Shown piece after piece: positions 19,753-28,789 of a stretch of 64,000 nt of DNA. The notes beneath the pieces were generated by a model that searched no databases, was not told the origin of the DNA, and saw only the letters and a program-made list of their open reading frames with translations. Positions within the stretch are counted from its first letter, which is position 1. Each line of letters begins with the position of its first letter. The DNA is from Streptomyces sp. NBC_00083 (GTDB taxonomy: Bacteria; Actinomycetota; Actinomycetes; Streptomycetales; Streptomycetaceae), in contig NZ_JAPELY010000002.1 of NCBI RefSeq assembly GCF_026343295.1, forward strand, positions 1,612,001 to 1,676,000. The letters run 5' to 3'. The translations under genes and the position numbers were made by a program.

Positions 19753-20244
19753 ATGGATGCGGTACGGCTCTTAAAAGTCAGCAGGCACGCACTGACCCAG
19801 AGCGGGGCAGTGCTCGACATCGTGGGGGAGGCCTGGCAGGCGCAGGCGCTCGCCCAGGCGATCGGCGGCCACCTCGCGGCCTCCGGCCCGCCGGAGCTGA
19901 GGGGCGAGGCCCGCGGTCTCAGCGAAGCCGGCAGCCGGGGCTGCGCGGTCCTCGACCATCCCGGCCTGCGCCGGTCGGCCGTCCGGGCCTCGCAGCTGTC
20001 CGAAGTGGGCGATGCGACAAGCGCGTTGACCTCGCTGGCCGCGCTCCTCGGCGACGTCGCCATGGCCCTGGTCTCCGTGGCCTGCGCCACCGACGACGAG
20101 GCCCTGTACTGGCAGTGCATGGAGGCCATCGACGCGGCCGACGAATCCACCGACCGGGTCCGTGGAATGCTGCGGCGCATCACGCTGCGGACCCAGGAGA
20201 GATCGACGGAGGTGCTCCGCGACTCGGCGACGGGCCCGCCCTGA
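19753..20244 (+). CDS. DUF6099-type Streptomyces protein
   Basis: 163 residues, mostly alpha-helical, starting MDAVRLLKVSRHALTQSG. I recognise it as a conserved Streptomyces family of unknown function (DUF6099). No motif of catalytic type, signal peptide or membrane segment is visible. It stands alone, 126 bases after the MazG-like gene, with a likely promoter in the AT-richer stretch at 19610-19700. Confidence 0.7.
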   Translation: MDAVRLLKVSRHALTQSGAVLDIVGEAWQAQALAQAIGGHLAASGPPELRGEARGLSEAGSRGCAVLDHPGLRRSAVRASQLSEVGDATSALTSLAALLGDVAMALVSVACATDDEALYWQCMEAIDAADESTDRVRGMLRRITLRTQERSTEVLRDSATGPP

Positions 20245-20652
20245 AGAACGGGTCCCGGGCCGGACCGGCCGCACCGCGGGAGGCCGGCCGCTGAGAGCCG
20301 CGGGGGCCGGGCCCCTCACGCCGTGGGGGACGGCCAGTGCCGCATCGGCGAGGGCCTTGGGCCCCCTCGTGCCGGTGGGGCCGCTCAGCGCCGCGGGGCC
20401 GGAGTCACCTCGTGCCGGTGGGGCCGCTCGGCGTCGCGGCGGTCGGGCCTTCTCCTGCCGTGGAGCCTCCCGGTGCCGGGGAGGGACTGGGCCACCTCGC
20501 GCTGCGGGCCGCCAAGTGTCGCGGGCCGGAGCCGCCTCGCGCCGTAGGGTTCGCCCGCGTGTCACCGGGGCCTGGACGGCCTCGCGCCGTGGGGTGGACG
20601 TGGGCGGCTCGTGCCGCGGGGCCGGGGAGGCCTGCCCGGCGGTGGCGGGAGC
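20245..20652. repeat. GC-rich low-complexity intergenic tract
   Basis: 408 bases without a supportable gene. The sequence is a patchwork of short near-repeats. CGTGCCGGTGGGGCCGCTC occurs at about 20368 and again at about 20410, with related GCCGCGGGGCCGG pieces around them. It could form extended hairpins and may act as a terminator zone between the convergent genes on either side. Long open frames here run through on several strands because stop codons are scarce. Confidence 0.55.
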
Positions 20653-21018
20653 CTACGGCCGAGGGTGGCTCTCGTGCTCCCCGTGCTCCTCGTGCTCCCC
20701 GCGCCCCGGGCCTCCCTCGGCCACTGAGGTCCGCAGGGTCGCGCGGGGCCCGTCCGCCTCGCCGGTCTCGCCTGCCTCGACCGGCTCCTCCGCCTCGCGT
20801 GCTTCTCCCGCCCCGGCGTCGGGCGACGAGCGGTCCGCGGTGGACTGGAGGTCCGCGTCGAGCTGCGTCAGGTCCGCGCTGAGCGCGGCCATCAGCTCCT
20901 CCATCTGCTGCAACAGCCCCTTGGGCGCACCCCTCCGCTCGGACGCGGAGTGCGGCGCCGACTGCTGCGGCACAGCCTGATCCGGCACAGTCTGTTCCGG
21001 CACGGCTTCCTGGGACAT
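20653..21018 (-). CDS. Small acidic hypothetical protein
   Basis: 121 residues from ATG at 21018 with GAGGAGG six bases upstream; upstream in-frame codons are not needed. The N-terminal part is Gln/Pro-rich with near-repeats (EQTVP, DQAVP). The middle (LLQQMEELMAALSADLTQLDADLQ) predicts an amphipathic helix or coiled coil. The C-terminus is Glu/Gly/His-rich. I do not recognise a family. It is divergent from the LLM oxidoreductase gene. Confidence 0.6.
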   Translation of the reverse strand: MSQEAVPEQTVPDQAVPQQSAPHSASERRGAPKGLLQQMEELMAALSADLTQLDADLQSTADRSSPDAGAGEAREAEEPVEAGETGEADGPRATLRTSVAEGGPGRGEHEEHGEHESHPRP

Positions 21019-21266
21019 GGCGGCCTCCTCGGCCCGAGCCCTCCGGCAGGGGCGGAGGGCGGAGAATCGGTCGACGTACCGGCCACGGCCGCCGACACGC
21101 GGGCCGGGCACTCCGGCTCCGCCCGAGCCAACGAATACTGGGCCTCAACGTCACTGGTCAGAGGGGGCGTGCACCACCAGAGCGGTCAATATTCACCCGA
21201 CCGGGGTTCCGTCGGGGGAGTCGTGGAGGCAGGGTTGACGACGGCTCCACGGTGCAGGATGGAGCC

Positions 21267-22196
21267 ATGGATCTTCGCATCTTCACCGAGCCCCAGCAGG
21301 GCGCCGGCTACGACACCCTCCTGACCGTCGCCAAGGCCACCGAAGACCTCGGCTTCGACGCCTTCTTCCGTTCCGACCACTACCTCCCGATGGGCAGCGC
21401 CGACGGGCTGCCGGGCCCGACCGACGCCTGGATCACCCTGGCCGGGCTCGCCCGCGAGACCCGGCGCATCCGGCTCGGCACCCTGATGACCGCGGGCACC
21501 TTCCGGCTGCCGGGCGTCCTCGCCATCCAGGTCGCCCAGGTCGACCAGATGTCCGGCGGCCGGGTCGAACTGGGCCTGGGGGCCGGCTGGTTCGAGGACG
21601 AGCACAAGGCGTACGGCATCCCCTACCCGAAGGAGAAATTCGCCAGGCTGGAGGAGCAGCTGGCCATCGTCACCGGGCTCTGGGCCACCGAGGTGGGCCG
21701 CACCTTCGACTACCAGGGCACCTACTACCAGCTCAGCGACTCACCCGCGCTCCCCAAGCCCGCGCAGGCCAAGGTCCCCGTCCTGATCGGCGGGCACGGC
21801 GCGACGCGCACCCCGCGCCTCGCCGCGCAGTACGCCGACGAGTTCAACATCCCGTTCGCCTCCATCGAGGACAGCGAGCGGCAGTTCGCCCGGGTACGGG
21901 CCGCCGCCGAGGCGATCGGGCGCAAGGCGGACGACCTGGTGTACTCCAACGCGCTGGTGGTGTGTGTGGGCAAGGACGACGCGGAGGTGGCCCGCAGGGC
22001 CGCCGCCATCGGACGCGATGTGGAGGAGCTCAAGGCCAACGGCCTCGCCGGCTCGCCCGACGAAGTCGTCGAGAAGATCGGCACGTACGAGGCGACCGGC
22101 TCGTCCCGTATCTATCTGCAACTGCTCGACCTCCACGACCTCGACCACCTCGAACTGATCTCGGCGCGGGTGCTGCCGCAGCTGACCGGAGCCTGA
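21267..22196 (+). CDS. LLM-class F420-dependent oxidoreductase
   Basis: 309 residues with the luciferase-like TIM-barrel sequence of actinobacterial F420 enzymes: MDLRIFTEPQQGA at the start, FFRSDHYL near residue 35, GRVELGLGAGWFEDEH near residue 98, and VPVLIGGHG near residue 172. These enzymes use reduced deazaflavin F420 for hydride transfer. ATG at 21267 matches the conserved N-terminus; an in-frame GTG 15 bases upstream is less likely. Substrate unknown. The homocysteine methyltransferase gene follows after two bases, so they are one operon. Confidence 0.9.
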   Translation: MDLRIFTEPQQGAGYDTLLTVAKATEDLGFDAFFRSDHYLPMGSADGLPGPTDAWITLAGLARETRRIRLGTLMTAGTFRLPGVLAIQVAQVDQMSGGRVELGLGAGWFEDEHKAYGIPYPKEKFARLEEQLAIVTGLWATEVGRTFDYQGTYYQLSDSPALPKPAQAKVPVLIGGHGATRTPRLAAQYADEFNIPFASIEDSERQFARVRAAAEAIGRKADDLVYSNALVVCVGKDDAEVARRAAAIGRDVEELKANGLAGSPDEVVEKIGTYEATGSSRIYLQLLDLHDLDHLELISARVLPQLTGA

Positions 22197-22198
22197 CG

Positions 22199-23134
22199 GT
22201 GCGCCCCGCCCGGACACTCGCCGCGGCCCTCGCGCGCGGGACGGTCGTCCTGGACGGCGGCCTGTCCAACCAACTGGCGGCTCAAGGCTGCGACTTGAGC
22301 GACGAGCTGTGGTCGGCCCGGCTGCTCGCGGACGACCCGGAGCAGATCCGGGCGGCGCACGAGGCGTATGTACGGGCGGGCGCCCAAGTCCTCACCACGG
22401 CGAGCTATCAGGCGACGTACGAAGGGTTCGCGCGCCGGGGCCTCGGTCGGCGCGAGGCCGAGCACCTCTTCCGTGAAAGTGTTCAACTGGCGCGCAGAGC
22501 TGCAGAGTTGAGGGGATCGACGGATTCGGGGGCGCCCGGGGGTGACGTCTGGGTGGCGGCCTCCGTCGGGCCCTATGGCGCCTTCCTGGCCGATGGCAGC
22601 GAGTACCGGGGGCGGTACGGGCTGAGCGTGCGCGAGCTGGAGCGGTTCCACCGGCCCCGGATCGAGGCGTTGGTGGCCGCGGGGCCCGATGTGCTGGCCC
22701 TGGAGACGGTGCCCGACATCGATGAGGCGGAGGCGCTGCTGCGGGCGACCGAGGGATGCGGGGTGCCGGTGTGGCTCTCGTACAGCATCGAGGACGGGCG
22801 CACACGGGCCGGACAGGACCTGGCCGAGGCGTTCGGGCTCGTCGCGGGCGAGGACCGGGTGATCGCGGTCGGCGCCAATTGCTGCACTCCGGCCGACGCC
22901 GGCCGGGCGGTGCCCCTCGCGGCGTCGGCCGCGGGCAAGCCGGTGGTGGTCTACCCCAACAGCGGCGAACGGTGGGACGCGGAGCGCCGTCGGTGGACGG
23001 GCGACGTGACGTTCGACGCGGCCCGGATCGAGGAGTGGGCGGCGTCGGGCGCTCGGCTCGTCGGAGGGTGCTGCCGGGTCGGGCCGGAGCGGATCGCCGA
23101 ACTGCCGGCGCGCGTCAGGGGCGCCGGAGGGTAG
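22199..23134 (+). CDS. mmuM: Homocysteine S-methyltransferase
   Basis: 311 residues from GTG at 22199, two bases after the previous stop. The fold and zinc ligands are visible: LDGGLSNQL near residue 18, GANCC near residue 227 and GGCCRVGP near residue 292 supply the three cysteines. Length equals that of MmuM-type enzymes, which methylate homocysteine from S-methylmethionine or S-adenosylmethionine and need no cobalamin. It salvages methionine and lies directly before the methyltransferase Hen1, although a functional tie is not evident. Confidence 0.92.
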   Translation: MRPARTLAAALARGTVVLDGGLSNQLAAQGCDLSDELWSARLLADDPEQIRAAHEAYVRAGAQVLTTASYQATYEGFARRGLGRREAEHLFRESVQLARRAAELRGSTDSGAPGGDVWVAASVGPYGAFLADGSEYRGRYGLSVRELERFHRPRIEALVAAGPDVLALETVPDIDEAEALLRATEGCGVPVWLSYSIEDGRTRAGQDLAEAFGLVAGEDRVIAVGANCCTPADAGRAVPLAASAAGKPVVVYPNSGERWDAERRRWTGDVTFDAARIEEWAASGARLVGGCCRVGPERIAELPARVRGAGG

Positions 23135-23181
23135 CGAAAACCCTTGGTGCGCGCGGCCGGGACCAGGCAATACTCGGCTGC

Positions 23182-24693
23182 GTGTTCCTGACAATCACCA
23201 CCACCGGCACCCCTGAGCGCCCCGCGACCGACCTCGGATTTCTGCTGCACAAGCACCCCGACAACGCGCAGCGCTTCTCCACCTCCCACGGCACCGCGCA
23301 CATCCTCTACCCCGAGGCCACCGCCGAGCGCTGCACGGCCGCGCTGCTCCTGGAGGTCGATCCGGTGGCGCTGGTCAGGCGAGGTCAGGGCAAGGGGCGG
23401 GGCGGCGCGCCCGACGCAGCGCTCGCGCAGTACGTCAACGACCGCCCCTACGCCGCCTCGTCGCTGATGTCCGTCGCGATGTCCACCGTCTTCAAGAGCG
23501 CGCTGCGCGGCGTGTGCCAGGCGCTCCCGGAGCGGGCGGCCACACCGCTGCCGCTGCGCATCGAGGTGCCGGCGCTGCCCGCGCGCGGCGGCGCGGAGCT
23601 GGTGCACCAGCTGTTCGGGCCGCTCGGCTGGTCCACGGTGACCGCCGAACCCGTGCCGCTGGACCCGCAGTTCCCGCAGTGGGGCGACTCGCGCTACGTA
23701 CGCCTGGTGCTCGAAGGCGAGCTGCTCCTGGCCGACGCGCTGCGGCAGCTGTACGTCATGCTGCCCGTGCTCGACGACGCCAAGCACTACTGGGTGGCAC
23801 CGGACGAGGTGGACAAGCTGCTGCGGGCCGGCGACGGCTGGCTGGCCGCTCACCCCGAGCGGCAGCTCATCACCAACCGGTACCTGGCGCGCCGCCGGAG
23901 CCTGGCCCGCCAGGCGACGGAGCGGCTCGAACTGGTGCGGCTCGCCGAGGCCGAGGGCCTGGACGTGGCCGAGGTCGACAACTCCGTCGACGAAAGCCGC
24001 GACACGGAGCGGAGGCCGGCGCCGCTGGCCGAGCAGCGCCGGGACGCGATCATCGCCGGACTCGTCGCGGCGGGAGCGTCCCGCGTGCTCGACCTCGGCT
24101 GCGGGCAGGGCCAGTTGGTGCAGGCGCTCCTCAAGGACGCGCGGTTCACCGAGATCGTCGGGGTCGACGTGTCCGTGCGGGCGCTGAACACCGCGGCCCG
24201 GCGACTGCGCATCGCCGACATGACGGAGCGTCAGGCAGCGCGGGTGAAGCTGACGCAGGGCTCCCTCGCCTACACCGACAAACGGCTCAAGGGGTACGAC
24301 GCGGCGGTGCTCAGCGAGGTGATCGAGCATGTGGATCTGCCGAGGCTGCCGGCGCTGGAGTACGCCGTGTTCGGCGCGGCGCGGCCCCGCACCGTGATCG
24401 TGACGACGCCCAACGTCGAGTACAACGTCCGCTGGGAGACGCTTCCCGCCGGGCACGTGCGCCACGGGGACCACCGATTCGAATGGAGCCGGGCGGAGTT
24501 CCGGACCTGGGCGCACACCGTTGCCGAACAGCACGGCTACGCCGTCGAGTTCGGGCCCGTCGGCCCCGACGACCCGGAGGTCGGGCCGCCCACCCAGATG
24601 GCGGTCTTCACGCTGACCGGCACCGACGCGCCCACCCCGGGCGACAGCGCGCCCACCCGGCACGACACCACGAAGGAGGCGAAGGCAGCATGA
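23182..24693 (+). CDS. hen1: RNA 3'-terminal ribose 2'-O-methyltransferase Hen1
   Basis: 503 residues from GTG at 23182. The N-terminal half (about 1-240) is the bacterial Hen1 N-terminal domain. The C-terminal half is a methyltransferase: SAM motif LDLGCGQG near residue 305, and metal/active-site segments EVIEHVD, TTPNVEYN and RHGDHRFEW, the E-x-x-E-H...H set of Hen1. It methylates the ribose 2'-OH at the 3' end of cut RNA before Pnkp ligates it, so the repaired site resists the same ribotoxin. The stop overlaps the pnkp start by four bases. Confidence 0.95.
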   Translation: MFLTITTTGTPERPATDLGFLLHKHPDNAQRFSTSHGTAHILYPEATAERCTAALLLEVDPVALVRRGQGKGRGGAPDAALAQYVNDRPYAASSLMSVAMSTVFKSALRGVCQALPERAATPLPLRIEVPALPARGGAELVHQLFGPLGWSTVTAEPVPLDPQFPQWGDSRYVRLVLEGELLLADALRQLYVMLPVLDDAKHYWVAPDEVDKLLRAGDGWLAAHPERQLITNRYLARRRSLARQATERLELVRLAEAEGLDVAEVDNSVDESRDTERRPAPLAEQRRDAIIAGLVAAGASRVLDLGCGQGQLVQALLKDARFTEIVGVDVSVRALNTAARRLRIADMTERQAARVKLTQGSLAYTDKRLKGYDAAVLSEVIEHVDLPRLPALEYAVFGAARPRTVIVTTPNVEYNVRWETLPAGHVRHGDHRFEWSRAEFRTWAHTVAEQHGYAVEFGPVGPDDPEVGPPTQMAVFTLTGTDAPTPGDSAPTRHDTTKEAKAA

Positions 24694-27320
24694 GGGAAGA
24701 GACCACCCCGGCCACCCCACACACCCCGGCCACCCCACACACCCCGCGCACATCGGAGACCCCGGAGGCCCCGGCGGCGTCGGCCGCCTCGGAGGGTGCC
24801 AGGACGCTCGCCGTCACCGACCTCTCGCTCGTCGTGCTCGTCGGCGCCACCGGCTCGGGCAAGTCGACCTTCGCCCGGCGCCACTTCAAGCCGACCGAGG
24901 TCATCTCCTCCGACTTCTGCCGGGGCCTGGTCGCCGACGACGAGAACGACCAGAGCGCCAGCTCCGACGCGTTCGACGTGCTCCACTACATCGCGGGCAA
25001 GCGCCTCGCCGCGGGGCGGCTGACCGTCGTGGACGCCGCGAACGTCCAGACGGAGTCCCGCAAACAGCTCGTCCGCATGGCGCGCGAGCACGACGTGCTG
25101 CCCATCGCGATCGTCCTCGACCTGCCGGAGGACGTCTGCGCCGAGCGCAACGCCCGGCGCCCGGACCGGGCCGGCATGCCACGCCATGTGATCGGCCGGC
25201 ACCGGCGCGAACTGCGGCGTTCCCTGCGCGGCCTGGAGCGCGAAGGGTTCCGCAAGGTACATGTGCTGCGCAGCGTGGCGGAGGTGGAGAGCGTCGAGAT
25301 CGCCATCGAGCGGCGGTACAACGACCTCACCCACCTCACCGGCCCCTTCGACATCATCGGTGACGTCCACGGCTGTCGCTCCGAGCTGGACACCCTGCTC
25401 GGCCGGCTCGGCTACGAAGACGGCGTCCACCCCGAGGGCCGTACCGCCGTCTTCGTGGGAGACCTCGTCGACCGCGGCCCCGACAGCCCCGGCGTGCTGC
25501 GCCGGGTGATGCGCATGGTCGCCGACGGCAACGCGCTGTGCGTGCCCGGGAACCACGAGAACAAGCTCGGGCGTTACCTGAGGGGACGCAACGTCCAGCA
25601 CACCCATGGTCTCGCCGAGACCATCGAGCAGTTGGAGAAGGAGGACGACGGTTTCCGGGAGCAGGTGAGGGAGTTCATCGAGGGGCTCGTCAGCCACTAC
25701 GTGCTCGACGGCGGCAAGCTGGTCGTGTGCCACGCCGGGCTGCCCGAGAAGTACCACGGCCGCACATCGGGCCGGGTGCGTTCGCACGCGCTGTACGGGG
25801 ACACCACGGGCGAGACCGACGAGTTCGGGCTGCCGGTGCGCTACCCGTGGGCCGAGGACTACCGAGGGCGTGCGGCGGTGGTGTACGGCCACACCCCCGT
25901 GCCGAACACCTCCTGGGTCAACAACACCATCTGCCTGGACACGGGCGCCGTGTTCGGCGGGAAGATGACCGCGCTGCGCTGGCCGGAGCGCGAGCTGGTC
26001 GACGTGCCGGCGGAACGGGTCTGGTACGAGCCGGCCAGGCCGATGGCGACCGACGCGCCCGGCGGCCACGAGGGCCGGCCCCTCGACCTCGCCGATGTGC
26101 ACGGGCGCCGGATCGTCGACACCCGGCTGATGGGCAAGGTCGCCGTGCGCGAGGAGAACGCCGCGGCGGCCCTCGAAGTCATGAGCCGGTTCGCCGTCGA
26201 CCCGGCGCTGCTCACCTACCTGCCCCCGACCATGTCGCCGACCGCGACCTCGGCGCAGGAAGGCTTCCTCGAGCATCCGCGGGAGGCGTTCGCGCAGTAC
26301 CGCAAGGACGGCGTCGCCCACGTCGTGTGCGAGGAGAAGCACATGGGGTCCCGGGCGGTGGCCCTGGTCTGCCGCGACGCGGAGGTCGCGCGGGAGCGGT
26401 TCGGGGCGCGCGGCGCGACCGGGGTGCTGCACACCCGTACCGGACGGCCGTTCTTCGACGACGCGGTGGTCACCGAGGAGGTCCTGGGGCGGCTGCGGTC
26501 GGCCGTGACCGCAGCCGGTCTGTGGGACGAACTCGGCACGGACTGGCTCCTGTTGGACGCCGAGCTGATGCCCTGGTCGCTGAAGGCGGCGGGGCTGCTG
26601 CGGTCGCAGTACGCCGCGGTCGGAGCCGCGTCGGGGGCCGTGTTCCCGGCCGCCGTCCAGGCGCTGGAGGCCGCGTCGGCCCGAGGCGTGGACGTCGGGG
26701 AGCTGCTCGGCCACCAGCGCGGACGGGCCGCCGACGCCGCCGCGTTCACCGAGGCCTACCGGCGCTACTGCTGGACCACGGACGGACTCGACGGCGTGCG
26801 GATCGCACCGTTCCAGATCCTGGCGGGGCACGGCCGCAGCTTCGCCGGCGTGCCCCACGACGAGCAGCTGGCCCGGCTCGACCGGCTGGCCGCGCACGAC
26901 CCGACGGGGCTGGTCCGGCGGACCCGCCGCCTGGTCGTGGACACCGGTGACGAGGCCTCGGTGCGGGCCGGCGTCGACTGGTGGCTCGAGCTGACCGGGG
27001 CGGGCGGCGAAGGCATGGTCGTCAAGCCGCTCCAGGCGCTCGCCCGTGACGGCCGGGGCCGGCTCGTCCAGCCCGGCATCAAGGTGCGCGGCCGCGAGTA
27101 CCTGCGGATCATCTACGGTCCCGAGTACACGCGTCCGGACCACCTCGACCGGCTGCGGCAGCGCTCCCTGGGCCACAAGCGCTCGCTCGCCCTGCGGGAG
27201 TACGCGCTCGGCCTCGAAGCGCTGGCGCGCCTCGCGGACGGCGAGCCCCTGTGGCGCGTCCACGAGGCGGTCTTCGCGGTGCTCGCCCTGGAATCGGAGC
27301 CGGTCGACCCCCGGCTCTGA
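24690..27320 (+). CDS. pnkp: Polynucleotide kinase-phosphatase-ligase Pnkp
   Basis: 876 residues, full length. After a Thr/Pro-rich N-terminal extension come three domains. The 5'-kinase has P-loop GATGSGKST near residue 52. The metallophosphatase has GDVHGC, GDLVDRGPDS and GNHENK (about 225-295). The ligase/adenylyltransferase has the nucleotidyl lysine in EEKHMGSR near residue 550 and KVRGREYL near the end. It heals and seals broken RNA together with Hen1. AAGGAGG precedes ATG at 24690, which overlaps hen1. The family is known to be immunity-linked because it reverses tRNA-cutting toxins; no toxin or phage gene is adjacent. Confidence 0.95.
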   Translation: MREETTPATPHTPATPHTPRTSETPEAPAASAASEGARTLAVTDLSLVVLVGATGSGKSTFARRHFKPTEVISSDFCRGLVADDENDQSASSDAFDVLHYIAGKRLAAGRLTVVDAANVQTESRKQLVRMAREHDVLPIAIVLDLPEDVCAERNARRPDRAGMPRHVIGRHRRELRRSLRGLEREGFRKVHVLRSVAEVESVEIAIERRYNDLTHLTGPFDIIGDVHGCRSELDTLLGRLGYEDGVHPEGRTAVFVGDLVDRGPDSPGVLRRVMRMVADGNALCVPGNHENKLGRYLRGRNVQHTHGLAETIEQLEKEDDGFREQVREFIEGLVSHYVLDGGKLVVCHAGLPEKYHGRTSGRVRSHALYGDTTGETDEFGLPVRYPWAEDYRGRAAVVYGHTPVPNTSWVNNTICLDTGAVFGGKMTALRWPERELVDVPAERVWYEPARPMATDAPGGHEGRPLDLADVHGRRIVDTRLMGKVAVREENAAAALEVMSRFAVDPALLTYLPPTMSPTATSAQEGFLEHPREAFAQYRKDGVAHVVCEEKHMGSRAVALVCRDAEVARERFGARGATGVLHTRTGRPFFDDAVVTEEVLGRLRSAVTAAGLWDELGTDWLLLDAELMPWSLKAAGLLRSQYAAVGAASGAVFPAAVQALEAASARGVDVGELLGHQRGRAADAAAFTEAYRRYCWTTDGLDGVRIAPFQILAGHGRSFAGVPHDEQLARLDRLAAHDPTGLVRRTRRLVVDTGDEASVRAGVDWWLELTGAGGEGMVVKPLQALARDGRGRLVQPGIKVRGREYLRIIYGPEYTRPDHLDRLRQRSLGHKRSLALREYALGLEALARLADGEPLWRVHEAVFAVLALESEPVDPRL

Positions 27321-27469
27321 CCCGGTCACCCCGGTGCGCGGGGCGGACCGTCCCGCGGCTGGGGGCGGGCCCCCCGCCCCGCGGCGTCCGGGCCCGCCCC
27401 GAGCACCCCGGCCGCCGCGGGCCCCGTGTTTGCCGGGTGAGGCGGGCCGGGGCGGGACAGGATGGAGAC

Positions 27470-28702
27470 ATGGGATTCCATGTCGATTCCGAGACCGGGC
27501 GGCTGCGCCGCGTCATACTCCACCGGCCAGATCTGGAGCTGAAACGGCTCACGCCCAGCAACAAGGACGCGCTGCTCTTCGACGACGTCCTGTGGGTGCG
27601 CCGGGCCAGACAGGAGCACGACGGGTTCGCCGACGTGCTGCGCGACCGGGGGGTGGAGGTGCACCTCTTCGGTGACCTGCTGCGCGAGTCCCTGGGCATC
27701 CCCGAGGCCCGCGCGCTCGTCCTCGACCGCGTCTTCGACGAGAAGGAGTACGGCCCGCTCGCGACGGACCATCTGCGGGCGGCCTTCGAGGACCTGCCGG
27801 ACGCGGACCTCACGGAGGCGCTCGTCGGCGGGATGACCAAACGCGAGTTCCTCGCAGGCCACCCGGAGCCCACCTCCGTGCGCTTCCACGCGATGGACCT
27901 CGACGACTTCCTGCTCGGCCCGCTGCCCAACCACCTCTTCACACGGGACACCTCCGCGTGGATCTACGACGGTGTCTCGATCAACGCGATGCGCTGGCCG
28001 GCCCGGCAGCGCGAGACCGTGCACTTCGAGGCGATCTACCGGCACCACCCGCTGTTCAAGGGCGCGCAGGCGGGTCCGTTCAACATCTGGTCGCGGGGAC
28101 AGAGCGACTACCCCTCGACCATCGAGGGCGGTGACGTCCTGGTGATCGGGAACGGGGCGGTGCTGATCGGGATGAGCGAGCGGACCACCCCGCAGGCCGT
28201 CGAGATGCTGGCGCGCGGGCTGTTCGCGGCGGGCTCCGCGCAGACCATCGTGGCGCTCGACATGCCGAAGCGGCGGGCGTTCATGCACCTCGACACGGTG
28301 ATGACGATGGTCGACGGAGAAACCTTCACTCAGTACGCGGGCCTCGGCATGCTCCGCTCGTACACGATCGAGCCGGGCGCCGGGGAGCAGGAGCTCAAGG
28401 TCACCGACCACCCCCCGGAGCACATGCACCGGGCGATCGCGGCGGCCCTCGGCCTCGACCGGATCCGGGTGCTCACCGCCACCCAGGACGTGCACTCCGC
28501 CGAGCGCGAGCAGTGGGACGACGGCTGCAACGTGCTCGCGGTCGAGCCCGGGGTGGTCGTCGCGTACGAGCGCAACGTGACGACCAACACGCATCTGCGC
28601 AAGGAGGGCATCGAGGTGATCGAGATCCGGGGCAACGAGCTGGGCCGGGGGAGGGGAGGCCCGCGCTGCATGAGCTGTCCGGTCGAACGCGATGCCGTAT
28701 AG
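27470..28702 (+). CDS. arcA: Arginine deiminase
   Basis: 410 residues. Converts arginine to citrulline and ammonia. Family motifs are intact: FTRDTSAW, IEGGDVLVIG, FMHLDTVMTMVD with the His/Asp pair, and the catalytic cysteine in RCMSCPV near the C-terminus. ATG at 27470 is preceded by GGATGGAG. It is followed 87 bases later by ornithine carbamoyltransferase, so the first two steps of the deiminase pathway are together. The carbamate kinase gene that would yield ATP is not in the window. Confidence 0.95.
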   Translation: MGFHVDSETGRLRRVILHRPDLELKRLTPSNKDALLFDDVLWVRRARQEHDGFADVLRDRGVEVHLFGDLLRESLGIPEARALVLDRVFDEKEYGPLATDHLRAAFEDLPDADLTEALVGGMTKREFLAGHPEPTSVRFHAMDLDDFLLGPLPNHLFTRDTSAWIYDGVSINAMRWPARQRETVHFEAIYRHHPLFKGAQAGPFNIWSRGQSDYPSTIEGGDVLVIGNGAVLIGMSERTTPQAVEMLARGLFAAGSAQTIVALDMPKRRAFMHLDTVMTMVDGETFTQYAGLGMLRSYTIEPGAGEQELKVTDHPPEHMHRAIAAALGLDRIRVLTATQDVHSAEREQWDDGCNVLAVEPGVVVAYERNVTTNTHLRKEGIEVIEIRGNELGRGRGGPRCMSCPVERDAV

Positions 28703-28722
28703 TGATGCGCTCAATCGTATAG
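28696..28722 (+). promoter_or_regulatory. CGTATAG direct repeats, candidate argF promoter
   Basis: CGTATAG occurs at 28696-28702 (overlapping the arcA stop) and 28716-28722, two helical turns apart. TATAGT and TATAGA within them resemble -10 hexamers. The spot is AT-rich relative to both genes and 68 bases before the argF start, so a separate or additional promoter there is plausible. I did not find a convincing ArgR box. Confidence 0.35.
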
Positions 28723-28789
28723 ACTTCCAGTGATGTCCGGTCCTGCCGGGCCTCGCTGCCGTCCCCTACCCGCCCCAGGAGCAGCCACC

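Noticed and set aside
20405..21154. 249-residue frame across the low-complexity tract
   Set aside because: Overlaps the better-supported 121-residue gene in another frame and has only repetitive Arg/Gly/Pro content.
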